The position numbers and the translations under genes are program-made. Source: Virgibacillus alimentarius (lineage in GTDB: Bacteria; Bacillota; Bacilli; Bacillales; Amphibacillaceae). From it: a stretch of 36,534 nucleotides of DNA. Under the pieces are notes generated by a model. The model searched no databases. It was not told the origin of the DNA and was given only the letters and a program-made list of their open reading frames with translations. Every line of letters starts with the position of its first letter. Position 1 is the stretch's first letter. The DNA lies in assembly GCF_000709085.1 (NCBI RefSeq), contig NZ_JFBD01000034.1:1-36534 (forward strand). The letters are read 5' to 3'. Below, piece after piece: positions 1 to 6,825 of the stretch.

Positions 1-145
1 CCTGTGTTTAAAATTATAGGGAATATATGTTCGTATATCATCATGGGGGGTTGGATGCAAAACTCTTTATTATAACATATATAAAATCGTTTTTGGTGAA
101 AACACACAAATCCTGTGTTTGAAATTATAGGGAATATATGTTCGT
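1..145. repeat. Pair of 34-bp direct repeats
   Basis: Bases 1-34 and 112-145 are the same 34-bp word with one mismatch (an A in the first copy, a G in the second). The shared part begins CCTGTGTT and ends ATATATGTTCGT. The copies are 111 bp apart, and the spacer shows no convincing gene. The first copy touches the window edge, so a longer array to the left is possible. The spacing is too long for an ordinary CRISPR array. Confidence 0.75.
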
Positions 146-148
146 GTT

Positions 149-172
149 CTGTCGCTTAATTAATAGTGACAG
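149..172. other. Small hairpin
   Basis: CTGTCGCT at 149-156 pairs with AGTGACAG at 165-172, with one G-U wobble, around an 8-nt AT loop. It lies just after the second direct repeat. It could be a weak terminator for something left of the window or part of the repeat unit. No function can be assigned from sequence alone. Confidence 0.4.
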
Positions 173-279
173 ATGGGTTTTAATCGGTTAAATGTAAATC
201 ATTTATAAAGGTTTGCGTTTGCTTTGAACAGGGCATTTTTTAAGAAAATGGTATAATCCTGTTAAAGGGAGGAATTAGA

Positions 280-425
280 GTGGATGAATCCTATCAAGTA
301 ATGAAAGATGCAGAGGAGTTTTTCTATCCACAAATGAGATAGGGGTTTTTGTCATTCATGTGTATGGTTAGGTTGGCAGCCATGGTACTCATTCAGTGAC
401 TGTTCTTTTATACCGTTGGAACACA
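280..425 (+). pseudogene. Decayed start of an alpha/beta-hydrolase (carboxylesterase-like) gene
   Basis: A GTG at 280 follows a good AAAGGGAGG ribosome site (264-272) and a TATAAT-like -10 (252-257). It reads VDESYQVMKDAEEFFYPQMR and stops at 340-342. Changing frame by one base at about 329 gives TNEIGVFVIH followed by a degenerate stretch ending GTHSVT. That resembles the N-terminal strand and oxyanion loop of Bacillus carboxylesterase/monoacylglycerol-lipase proteins (EPFF...GNEIGVLxIHGFTG..HSM). Only this remnant is left: the nucleophile region and the rest of the fold are absent, although a terminator still follows at 497-540. The family assignment is by remembered motif only. Confidence 0.5.
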
Positions 426-496
426 ATTGTCATGTAGTAACGTTAGATAATGATAATGAATGAATTTCAGAAAAATAGAAGCTCATTATTTAGAGA

Positions 497-540
497 AAAT
501 CCCAAGTATAAACGAGTATGTTCCTATACTTGGGATTTTT
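497..540. terminator. Bidirectional rho-independent terminator
   Basis: A 14-bp stem (AAATCCCAAGTATA at 497-510, its complement at 525-538) is followed by T's on the plus strand and by TTTT on the minus strand. It would end the decayed hydrolase transcript from the left and the epimerase transcript from the right. Confidence 0.8.
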
Positions 541-558
541 AAACTTACACGAAAATTA

Positions 559-589
559 TTCGACAAAATTCGGGGAGTGACAGGCACCC
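559..589 (-). repeat. Dispersed ~30-bp intergenic element, copy 1
   Basis: Read on the minus strand this is GGGTGCCTGTCACTCCCCG followed by AATTTTGTCGAA. It is one of at least seven full or near-full copies in the window. It lies just downstream of the epimerase stop. A short extra GGCACCC follows at 594-600, as if part of the element had been duplicated. Confidence 0.8.
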
Positions 590-604
590 TAAAGGCACCC
601 TAAC

Positions 605-1671
605 TTAAAACCCCAGTCCTGGTTTATCGAGGCAATTGATGTGTTGTCCGCTGTATCTAATGCCAGATGCCGCGAGGATTTGGTCTATGTTTTTAAGCCA
701 TAGTGGTGCATCCATATCCGCATAAAGGATATTTCGGTGGGCGCATGCTAGATGAATGGCGGCGGAAACAGAGATTGGGGATTCCATCATACTGCCAACC
801 ATACATGGGATACCTGCCGTCTCGGCAATGTCAGCAATTGCCAAAGCCTCGCGGATTCCTCCGGTTTTCATTAATTTGATATTAAATAAATCACATGCTT
901 GCATTTGGATAAGGCGAAGTGCATCTTTTACTGAAAAGAGGCTTTCATCCGCCATAATTGGTGTCTCCACATGTTGGGTTACGTAGCTAAGCCTTCGAAA
1001 TCAGCCGCTTGAACAGGCTGTTCAATTAATTCAATATTTAATTGTTCCCTTTCCAAAGCTTTGATAAAACGAACTGCCGTTTTAACATCCCAATTTTGAT
1101 TTGCATCAATGCGCAGTGTAATGTCCTCTCCAACTGTTTGACGAAGCATTCTCATACGTAATAAATCATCCTCGAATGTTCCACCGATTTTCACTTTTAA
1201 CGTTTGAAAACCATCGTTTACCAGGCTTGTTGCTTTCCTTGCCATATCTGCTTCTTTTCCAATGCTTAATGTCATGTCTGTAGTTATTTTATTGCGATAA
1301 CCACCTAAATATTGATAAAGAGAAATATCATATTTTTTTGAAAATAAATCATATAAAGCGATGTCAACCGCAGCTTTAGCACTTGTATTACCAACACAGG
1401 AATCACGTACTAACGTTAATAGTAGTTCGATCGATTGTAGGGGTTTTCCAATTATTGCTGCTTTTATTGGTCCAAGAATAGCACCTTGAATACTCTCAAA
1501 GGAATCCCCTGTAATTTTTAAAGTGGGGGAGGCAGCTCCTACCCCGCGAATTTGCTCATCCGTTTCAATATGGACGGTTAACGTTTCTATTTCACTCACA
1601 CTGCGCACCGCAGTTATGAACGGTTCTTTTAATTCATGTTTTGTCGTTTCGATTGTAATATCTGTAATCAT
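605..1671 (-). pseudogene. Dipeptide (L-Ala-D/L-Glu-type) epimerase, enolase superfamily, frameshifted
   Basis: The two halves together make a normal-length (about 355 aa) muconate-lactonizing/dipeptide-epimerase protein. The upstream half (1671-979) carries the N-terminal capping domain, the KVKIGG lysine motif, DANQNW and IEQPV. The downstream half (970-605) begins with ETPIMADESL, then NIKLMKTGGI and the C-terminal DMDAP motif. These are the usual general-base lysine, metal-ligand Asp/Glu/Asp and ADES segments. The reading frame slips at about 986-988. Restoring one base gives GLRYVTQHVETP without a gap, so a 1-bp deletion (or an assembly error) is the simplest explanation. The better start is the ATG at 1671, with AGGAGG at 1679-1684; an in-frame ATG 15 nt upstream overlaps that ribosome site. 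The family often acts in murein-peptide recycling. Specificity here cannot be read. Confidence 0.85.
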
Positions 1672-1707
1672 TGTTGTCCTCCTCATGTACAGTTTATGGG
1701 CATCTAT

Positions 1708-2865
1708 CTATAGAAGTGATAGAATTTGTGCAACCAGCAGTCCAAAATAAGTTCCTAAAAAAGAACCAGCTAATGCCATTAAAACACCAACTGGGATTAA
1801 TGAACGATTATACGTTCCGGCTAGAATTGGTGCTGATGCCATTCCACCGATATTAGCCAAACTGGCAATACCGAGTGTAAACAAATCAAGCTTAAATAAT
1901 TTGGCTAGTAAAAGCATAACAATTAGATGAACAGCCATTATAACGAACCCACTCAGTATATAAATAGGTGCTTGAAATAGCTGAGTAAAGTCAGCCTGTG
2001 AGGCGATTAAAGCAATAATAATGTATAGCATCACATTCGCAATATCCAAAGACCCGGCAATTTTTGAAACAGGCGTCATTGCAAGTAGCAATCCAACTGC
2101 AGAAGCGATTGTAATCGTCCAGGTCGTAGCATTGATAACGGTACCAAGTTCTGGCAATTTCTCCCCAAGGTTGATTGATACTGCAGAAATAAGGAGGCCA
2201 AGTCCTAATAACAACATCATTTGAGGGAATCCGATTCGCCTATCATCCGTTTCATTTTCTAGTTCAACCTGGATCTTATCCAAATGGTCTGTTTTTGCAC
2301 CTGTCCAACGGTTGAATTTTGCAGCAAAGGGTACAAGCCAAAACATAAACATGACCCAGACGGAATAGTTGACCGTGTCCATAATAAGCACATAACCAAA
2401 GATATTTTCAGGAACATTAAGAACCCCTTGCACTGCTACAAGATTGGCAGATCCACCAGTCCAGCTTCCTGCTAGAGCCCCAAATGCTTTCCAAGTATCC
2501 GGTGCATACCAGCTGCTGAAGATGAGAAAAGCAATGGTAAAACCGGCAATAATACTAACAACTGCAGTTCCATACCCAAGCAGCATTTTTGGCCCAAGTT
2601 TTTTTAGCTTTCTTAAATCACAATTAAGCAGCATGAGTACAATCATGGCCGGCAGAAGTATACCTCTAAGATTACTGTTTGTTTCACTGATCGGTTCTGT
2701 ATCACCGAAAATTCCGAAAGTACGCAGCAAAGCCGCGCCAATATAAAGCAATACAATACCAGGCACATATTTGAAAAATTTGCTGGATGAAGTCTTTTCT
2801 GACCACGCGATCACAGCTGCAAGTGCAATGAGTACACTAAGATATAAAAAAGTATCTTGAATCAT
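1708..2865 (-). CDS. DUF819 family membrane protein (YjcL-like)
   Basis: This 385-aa polytopic membrane protein has about ten hydrophobic segments and conserved DUF819 features: an early PGIVLLYIGAALL helix, the segment around LRGILLPAMIVLMLLNCDLRK, and a glycine-rich SLANIGGMASAPILAGTYN near the C terminus. The family resembles secondary carriers, but its substrate is unknown. It is the gene immediately upstream of the broken dipeptide epimerase on the same strand (37 bp before the epimerase ATG). A role with peptide or amino-acid metabolism is therefore plausible but inferred. The start has an AGGGGGA ribosome site. The nearest convincing promoter on this strand lies above the DUF3870 gene, so expression may depend on read-through of the hairpin at 2898-2945. 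Confidence 0.85.
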   Translation of the reverse strand: MIQDTFLYLSVLIALAAVIAWSEKTSSSKFFKYVPGIVLLYIGAALLRTFGIFGDTEPISETNSNLRGILLPAMIVLMLLNCDLRKLKKLGPKMLLGYGTAVVSIIAGFTIAFLIFSSWYAPDTWKAFGALAGSWTGGSANLVAVQGVLNVPENIFGYVLIMDTVNYSVWVMFMFWLVPFAAKFNRWTGAKTDHLDKIQVELENETDDRRIGFPQMMLLLGLGLLISAVSINLGEKLPELGTVINATTWTITIASAVGLLLAMTPVSKIAGSLDIANVMLYIIIALIASQADFTQLFQAPIYILSGFVIMAVHLIVMLLLAKLFKLDLFTLGIASLANIGGMASAPILAGTYNRSLIPVGVLMALAGSFLGTYFGLLVAQILSLL

Positions 2866-2897
2866 AGCAAATCCCCCTAATATAAAATTTTAAAAAT

Positions 2898-2945
2898 AAA
2901 ACCCAGCATGGAGCAATATTAATAATATTGTTCCATGCTGGGTTT
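2898..2945 (-). terminator. Long terminator hairpin between DUF3870 and DUF819 genes
   Basis: A near-perfect stem of about 22 bp (5' arm 2898-2919, 3' arm 2924-2945, one G-T pair) is followed on the minus strand by a T-rich tract. It ends the DUF3870 transcript or attenuates read-through into the DUF819 gene. Confidence 0.85.
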
Positions 2946-2971
2946 CACCCTGTTTAAAGGTAAAGCAGCAA

Positions 2972-3289
2972 TTATGAATTTTTAATTTGGTTATACTTTT
3001 TTACAGCATCCCTGTATGCTACAATTAAACCTTTTTGAGATGAACCGAAATATCGGGATTCAATCTTTTGTATAATTGTATCTGGATCTGTAAATGTTTC
3101 GCCTATTAATAAAGAGCGGATAAATTTTGCTGTTAAGTCAATGGTTGTTGAACTCTCCACATCAACAATCTCATCTTTTCGTGTATCAACAACAAATCCG
3201 ATGAAGAGGCTACTGTATTTCAATGTAATTGGATTATTGGAGGGAGCCTTCGCATCTCCAACAACATAAATCGTATGCTCATCAAACAT
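2972..3289 (-). CDS. DUF3870 domain protein
   Basis: This small soluble protein of 105 aa matches the DUF3870 pattern. It has an N-terminal IYVVGDAKAPSNNPIT segment, then FIGFVVDTRKDEIVDVESSTTIDLTAKFIRSLLIG, and a C-terminal helix around YRDAVKKYNQIK. The conserved GDAKAP turn and the DVE.S.T strand are the recognisable parts. No biochemical function is established for the family. A near-consensus promoter lies directly upstream, with its -35 inside a dispersed repeat. The gene lies on the same strand as the DUF819 carrier and dipeptide epimerase, separated from them by a hairpin, suggesting a loosely coupled peptide-related group. Confidence 0.8.
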   Translation of the reverse strand: MFDEHTIYVVGDAKAPSNNPITLKYSSLFIGFVVDTRKDEIVDVESSTTIDLTAKFIRSLLIGETFTDPDTIIQKIESRYFGSSQKGLIVAYRDAVKKYNQIKNS

Positions 3290-3335
3290 TCAAACTATCC
3301 CCATCCACCATAATGTATGCGATTTCACTGCTTGA

Positions 3336-3364
3336 ATTATACCATAAATTATGGTGCCTGTCAC
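3336..3364 (-). promoter_or_regulatory. Sigma-A promoter whose -35 lies in a dispersed repeat
   Basis: On the minus strand, GTGACA (3364-3359) is followed after 17 bp by TATAAT (3341-3336). The start site would fall near 3330, about 40 bp before the DUF3870 ATG. GTGACA belongs to the recurrent intergenic element at 3353-3382, so the element supplies the -35 hexamer. Confidence 0.6.
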
Positions 3365-3382
3365 TTCCCGATTTTTGTCGAA
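3353..3382 (+). repeat. Dispersed ~30-bp intergenic element, copy 2
   Basis: It reads GGTGCCTGTCACTTCCCG then ATTTTTGTCGAA. It sits between the yidC-like terminator and the DUF3870 promoter, and it contributes that promoter's -35. Confidence 0.85.
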
Positions 3383-3401
3383 TGAAAGAAGGTCAGAAAA
3401 A

Positions 3402-3439
3402 ATCCCGAATACCAAGCTGGTTCAACCTGTATTCGGGAT
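3402..3439 (-). terminator. Terminator of the yidC-like operon
   Basis: An 11-bp stem, ATCCCGAATAC (3402-3412) with GTATTCGGGAT (3429-3439), is followed on the minus strand by a run of five T's. It lies about 35 bp after the insertase stop codon. Confidence 0.85.
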
Positions 3440-3475
3440 GCTTTAGTTCCATGACTTTGCGTCAGCGTGGATTCT

Positions 3476-4267
3476 CTACTTTGCATGGGATAAATATATT
3501 TTCTTAGAGATAAGTGTTTGTATGATGATAAATAAACCTCCAACGGCCCAGTATAATGGTAATGCTGCTGGTACGTTCAGAGACACAATGCCAATCATGA
3601 CTGGCGAGATAATTCCCATGATCGCCATTTGCTGTTTTTGTTTTGGACCAAGTCCGATTAAGGATATTCTCGATTGAATAAAGTAAATGACTACAGCAAG
3701 AAGTGTGAGCAGGATATCTGTCTGGCCTAGATCAAACCATAAGAAACGATGTGAAGCTATCTCCGGTGTCCTTCGAATCGCATAAATGAAGGCGATTAGA
3801 ATTGGGAATTGCAGGAGCAACGGCAGACAGCCCGCAAAAGATACGAGTGGATTAAAATTATGCTTTTGATAAAGCTGCATCATTTCCTGCTGCATCTGGA
3901 CTTGTGATTCACGATCTTTCTTACTTTTATATTTTTTTTGAATCGCATCTATTTCAGGTTTGAGAATTTTCATTTTGTCCTGTGTCTCGATACTGCTACG
4001 CGTTTGTTTCAGCATAAATGGCATAACCGCAAGGCGGATGACCAATGTAATGATAATAATGGATAGTCCGTAGCTTCCATTGAGATAAGAAGCTAAGCTT
4101 TTAATTAAAACTGAAAAATGATAGACAAAATAATGATTGAACCATCCTGACGTATTTTCGTTGATTGGTTCATGTAAATCAGAACAACCTGATAAAATGA
4201 ATAAGGCTAACAGGATGCCGATAAAGCTATGTTTTTTAAAAACGGTGAATACAGAACGTTTTTCCAT
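3476..4267 (-). CDS. yidC: YidC/Oxa1/SpoIIIJ-family membrane insertase, second-copy (YidC2/YqjG-like)
   Basis: This is a 263-aa lipoprotein insertase. Residues 16-28 form a signal sequence with lipobox LSGC (Cys28). The first core helix carries ITLVIRLAVMPF, with Arg78 at the place of the groove arginine of SpoIIIJ. A charged cytoplasmic hairpin (about 95-130) follows, then FAGCLPLLLQFPILIAFIYAIR and two further helices. The gene is not next to rnpA/rpmH, where the housekeeping copy usually lies, so I take it as the second paralogue. Its GAGGAGGACGAG ribosome site is inside the upstream small ORF, which overlaps the insertase start by about 60 nt. That site can be sequestered by the hairpin at 4273-4314. 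A regulatory relation like B. subtilis mifM-yidC2 is inferred. Confidence 0.9.
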   Translation of the reverse strand: MEKRSVFTVFKKHSFIGILLALFILSGCSDLHEPINENTSGWFNHYFVYHFSVLIKSLASYLNGSYGLSIIIITLVIRLAVMPFMLKQTRSSIETQDKMKILKPEIDAIQKKYKSKKDRESQVQMQQEMMQLYQKHNFNPLVSFAGCLPLLLQFPILIAFIYAIRRTPEIASHRFLWFDLGQTDILLTLLAVVIYFIQSRISLIGLGPKQKQQMAIMGIISPVMIGIVSLNVPAALPLYWAVGGLFIIIQTLISKKIYLSHAK

Positions 4268-4590
4268 TCTCGTCCTCCTCTATTTTCAATAGCTTTGGTG
4301 AAAAAAGAGAAGGAATCGCTGTCCGTATCATCATCAGGCGCTTCGATTCGCTTAAATTTGTTTGTAAGCCATTTTCTAATTTCTAAATTTTCTACAATGG
4401 GTTCATCGGTCGCAAATTTTTCAACTTGAACTTTAGCCGAATGTTTAGTGTGAAGTTCGCGGTACTTCATGAATTGGTGCACATTAAAATGGATTAACTG
4501 CAATGCCCCCACCGTAGCCCAAAGCAAATTAAAATAGAAATAAAATGGTGACGTACCATTGATAAACTCATTTAACAAATCAAGAACCAT
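4207..4590 (-). CDS. MifM-like membrane-targeted ribosome-stalling leader ORF (putative)
   Basis: This 127-aa protein has one N-terminal hydrophobic segment (about residues 14-37) and a charged linker. Residues 71-92 carry I71, W74, F79, P85 and the acidic run DDDTDSD. From memory, B. subtilis MifM (95 aa) has R69/I70, W73, P83 and DEED at 86-89, critical for multisite stalling, so spacing and position match within one or two residues. MifM reports on membrane insertion by SpoIIIJ and controls yidC2, the gene that follows here too. The codons just after the acidic run encode the anti-Shine-Dalgarno arm for the insertase gene. Beyond about residue 100 the ORF simply runs through that gene's ribosome site and start, and this C terminus is probably not constrained. 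The start has GGAGGAGGTG 9 nt upstream. Overall similarity is low, so the function is inferred. Confidence 0.7.
   Translation of the reverse strand: MVLDLLNEFINGTSPFYFYFNLLWATVGALQLIHFNVHQFMKYRELHTKHSAKVQVEKFATDEPIVENLEIRKWLTNKFKRIEAPDDDTDSDSFSFFTKAIENRGGREWKNVLYSPFLKNIALSASC
4273..4314 (-). promoter_or_regulatory. Predicted Shine-Dalgarno sequestering hairpin of the yidC-like gene
   Basis: In the minus-strand mRNA, UCCUUCUC (4314-4307) can pair over all eight bases (one G-U) with GAGGAGGA (4280-4273), the ribosome site of the insertase gene, leaving a 26-nt loop. The first arm covers codons 93-95 of the upstream ORF, right after its acidic DDDTDSD run. A ribosome paused there would hide the arm and free the ribosome site. 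Confidence 0.65.
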
Positions 4591-4625
4591 CTGTATTCAC
4601 CTCCTCCGTAACTAATTTAACAATT

Positions 4626-4655
4626 ATTGTAACATTCTTTCAAGGTGCCTGTCAC
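4626..4655 (-). promoter_or_regulatory. Probable promoter of the leader-ORF/yidC operon
   Basis: On the minus strand, GTGACA (4655-4650, within dispersed repeat copy 3) is followed after 18 bp by TACAAT (4631-4626). An alternative in the same place is TTGAAA (4643-4638), 17 bp, TTAAAT (4620-4615). Either would start transcription shortly before the leader ORF at 4590. Confidence 0.5.
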
Positions 4656-4672
4656 TTCCCGGTTTTTGTCGA
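4644..4672 (+). repeat. Dispersed ~30-bp intergenic element, copy 3
   Basis: It reads GGTGCCTGTCACTTCCCG then GTTTTTGTCGA. It lies in the divergent region between the leader-ORF/yidC operon and the LCP gene, and may supply a -35 for the former. Confidence 0.85.
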
Positions 4673-4813
4673 TTTTTTTCATTTTACAAAGAAATGTTTT
4701 TGAAATATTACGTAATTATCGTAAAAAACGTTTACCTGGCGGGAATTTTGTTGTATTCTTACATATAAATATTTTGTACGCTTTTGCAATTTTAAGTTGA
4801 TTGAGGTGCTTCA

Positions 4814-5728
4814 ATGAAAAATTCAACACGAAAAGTACCGAAAAAAAACTGGTTAGTCATCATATTTATTATCGTTTTTCTTTTTTTGCTTGGCAGTGGA
4901 GTGTATGCTTCAGTGGTGTATTATAATGCCAAAAACACAATCAACAATAAAATATATTCGCCTGTGGAAGCAATTAACCCAAATGATTCCAAAAACAAAA
5001 TAAAAGCTGCGGGAGCTTTAAATATTTTATTGATGGGCGTCAAAAAAGAAGATGGCAAAGAAAGTACAGATGTGATGATGATTCTTTCTTTAGAACCTGA
5101 AAAAGATACGATGCGCCTCATTAGTGTTCCGCGTAGTACGAGAACTCAGATCGCTGATGGAAATATTAATGACAGGGTGAGTAATGCCTATATGTATAAC
5201 GGGGTAGAAGGATCTGTTTCTACGATGGAAAATTTTCTTGAAGTTGATATCGATTACTATGTCAGTATGAATATGACTGGTTTTGAAGAATTCATTGATG
5301 AACTGGGCGGTATTACCGTTGAAAATGACATGGAATGGAATGATGGAACATATTCTTTTAAAGAGGGTTTAATCGACTTGGATGGTGATAAGGCAAGTCA
5401 CTTTGTTCGGGACCGGGAAGAAGATCCAAATCAAAATTTTGGAAGAACAAAACGTCAGCGTAAAGTAGTTCAAGGTGTAATCAGCCGTGGAGCTAGGGTT
5501 GGTACTGTCCCAAAGGTTAATAAATTAATCCATACGTTAGGACGAAATATGGCTGCCAATTTGGATTTTGATGACATCAAAAAATTGCTCACGAAGTATA
5601 AAAATACCAGAAAAAATATTATAAATTATTATATAGAGGGTAACGAAACATATATTGATGGTGAATCTTACTTAATCGTACCTGAGGATGAAAGACAAAA
5701 AGTGCATGACATGTTGACCAATGGATAG
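4814..5728 (+). CDS. LytR-CpsA-Psr (LCP) family cell-wall glycopolymer ligase
   Basis: This 304-aa protein has a short basic cytoplasmic N terminus and one membrane anchor (about residues 13-34). The extracellular LCP domain contains STDVMMILSLEP, LISVPRSTRT, NDRVSNAYMYNGVEGSVSTMENFL, and GDKASHFVRDREEDPNQNFGRTKRQRKV. LCP enzymes transfer teichoic acids or other polyprenyl-linked polymers to peptidoglycan. The arginines of PR.T and VRxR, and the Asp of the (S/T)D.MM motif, are present. The usual Asp of the first GxDxR motif is Lys here (MGVKKED), and the usual PRDT is PRST. This may reduce or alter metal-assisted activity. The start has GAGGTG 7 nt before the ATG. It is a single gene, divergent from the yidC operon. 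Confidence 0.9.
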   Translation: MKNSTRKVPKKNWLVIIFIIVFLFLLGSGVYASVVYYNAKNTINNKIYSPVEAINPNDSKNKIKAAGALNILLMGVKKEDGKESTDVMMILSLEPEKDTMRLISVPRSTRTQIADGNINDRVSNAYMYNGVEGSVSTMENFLEVDIDYYVSMNMTGFEEFIDELGGITVENDMEWNDGTYSFKEGLIDLDGDKASHFVRDREEDPNQNFGRTKRQRKVVQGVISRGARVGTVPKVNKLIHTLGRNMAANLDFDDIKKLLTKYKNTRKNIINYYIEGNETYIDGESYLIVPEDERQKVHDMLTNG

Positions 5729-6120
5729 ATCGAAATGCTCCCTGCTTCGAAGTTGTTTTTGCTAAGTGAAAAGGGATCATTTTTCAAAATCAATGACAAT
5801 AAACATCATTTCCCGGGAAATATCGACGAAAATGCTGGAATTGAACACTGTTCAAAATGTTTGTTTTCTTTCCGTTTAGGTATAAAAAATCAGTTCCTTA
5901 TAGTGGATATTCAGCATCATTCTACAGTATTTTCCTGTTTTTACAGATTAAAGGGAATATGTAAATTATTTTTCAAAGCTTTTCCTTTATTTTGAGTTAT
6001 TTTATTGACTTTTATAAAAAAAAATACACTATGCTAGAGTCAAAACAAGATAGTAAAGTGGAATCGGGTGGGGTATGTAAAATCCGGTTTTTCTTTTATG
6101 ATAGAGAAGAGGTATATATC
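5729..6120 (+). promoter_or_regulatory. Intergenic stretch with probable folE promoter
   Basis: These 392 bp separate the LCP gene from folE. An open frame of 86 codons at 5735-5995 has no ribosome site and an unnatural Phe/Lys/His-rich composition, so I do not call it. TTGACT at 6006-6011 and TATGCT at 6031-6036 (19-bp spacer) form a plausible promoter for folE, with a leader of about 80 nt. The GATAGAGAAGAGG ribosome site precedes the ATG at 6121. No convincing terminator for the LCP gene was found. Confidence 0.45.
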
Positions 6121-6759
6121 ATGAAATTGGCTGATAATCAAATCATTAATCAAAAACTGCATGAGCTGTTTGAAAAGTATTCTATTGATAAGGATGAAAA
6201 AAAGCTCCAGTCACAAAATTACATGGATGCTGTAAAAGATTTAATTGCATTATGCGGTGATGACCCTAACCGCCAGGGGCTGGAAGAAACGCCGTTTAGA
6301 GTGCTTAAAGCGCATCTTGAATATACGGAAGGATACAGGGAAGACCCGAGAGAGCATTTGCGGAAATTCTTTGATGTAGATCACAATGAACTAGTGGTTG
6401 TCAAAGATATCGAATTTTATTCTTTATGTGAGCACCATTTTGCCCCGTTTTTTGGGGTTGCTCATGTTGGTTATATTCCAAATGGAAAAATTACTGGGTT
6501 ATCAAAGATTGGCAGAATGGTAGATGGGTATGCTAAAAGATTCCAGGTGCAGGAACGACTAACAAACCAGATTGCAAGTGCCATGGATGAAGTGTTGACC
6601 CCCCTTGGTGTGATGGTTGTAGTCGAGGGGAAACATATGTGTATGTGTGGAAGAGGCATTAAGAAAAAGGATTCCACTACAACGACAACCGCTTCAAAAG
6701 GACTTTTTACAGACAATCCGGAGCTACGAAAAGAATTTTTATCACTTCTTGATCGGTAA
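6121..6759 (+). CDS. folE: GTP cyclohydrolase I (type IA)
   Basis: This 212-aa enzyme converts GTP to 7,8-dihydroneopterin triphosphate, the first step of folate and other pterin synthesis. Visible motifs are [27 protein letters not shown] (zinc Cys and His ligands), [18 protein letters not shown], and [11 protein letters not shown], which holds the second zinc Cys; [12 protein letters not shown] follows. The CMCGRG stretch differs from the usual CMxxRG but keeps the ligand position. The long in-frame extension upstream (from 5992) lacks a ribosome site, so the ATG at 6121 after AGAAGAGG is preferred. It lies 50-70 bp before an SDR reductase gene on the same strand, which may act on a pterin. 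Confidence 0.93.
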   Translation: MKLADNQIINQKLHELFEKYSIDKDEKKLQSQNYMDAVKDLIALCGDDPNRQGLEETPFRVLKAHLEYTEGYREDPREHLRKFFDVDHNELVVVKDIEFYSLCEHHFAPFFGVAHVGYIPNGKITGLSKIGRMVDGYAKRFQVQERLTNQIASAMDEVLTPLGVMVVVEGKHMCMCGRGIKKKDSTTTTTASKGLFTDNPELRKEFLSLLDR

Positions 6760-6825
6760 GGTTGCACATGAACGCTAGACCAGTTTCAAGTCAAAGAATT
6801 AGTTCAATGTAGGTAGGTGAATGTG

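Noticed and set aside
1-145. CRISPR array
   Set aside because: Only two repeats, 77 bp between them, no palindromic repeat structure and no cas genes.
979-990. Programmed ribosomal frameshift in the epimerase gene
   Set aside because: No slippery heptamer, internal ribosome site or stimulatory hairpin is evident at the junction, and the family does not use recoding.
5735-5995. 86-codon open frame between the LCP gene and folE
   Set aside because: No ribosome site, unnatural composition, no recognisable motif. It lies in AT-rich intergenic DNA.
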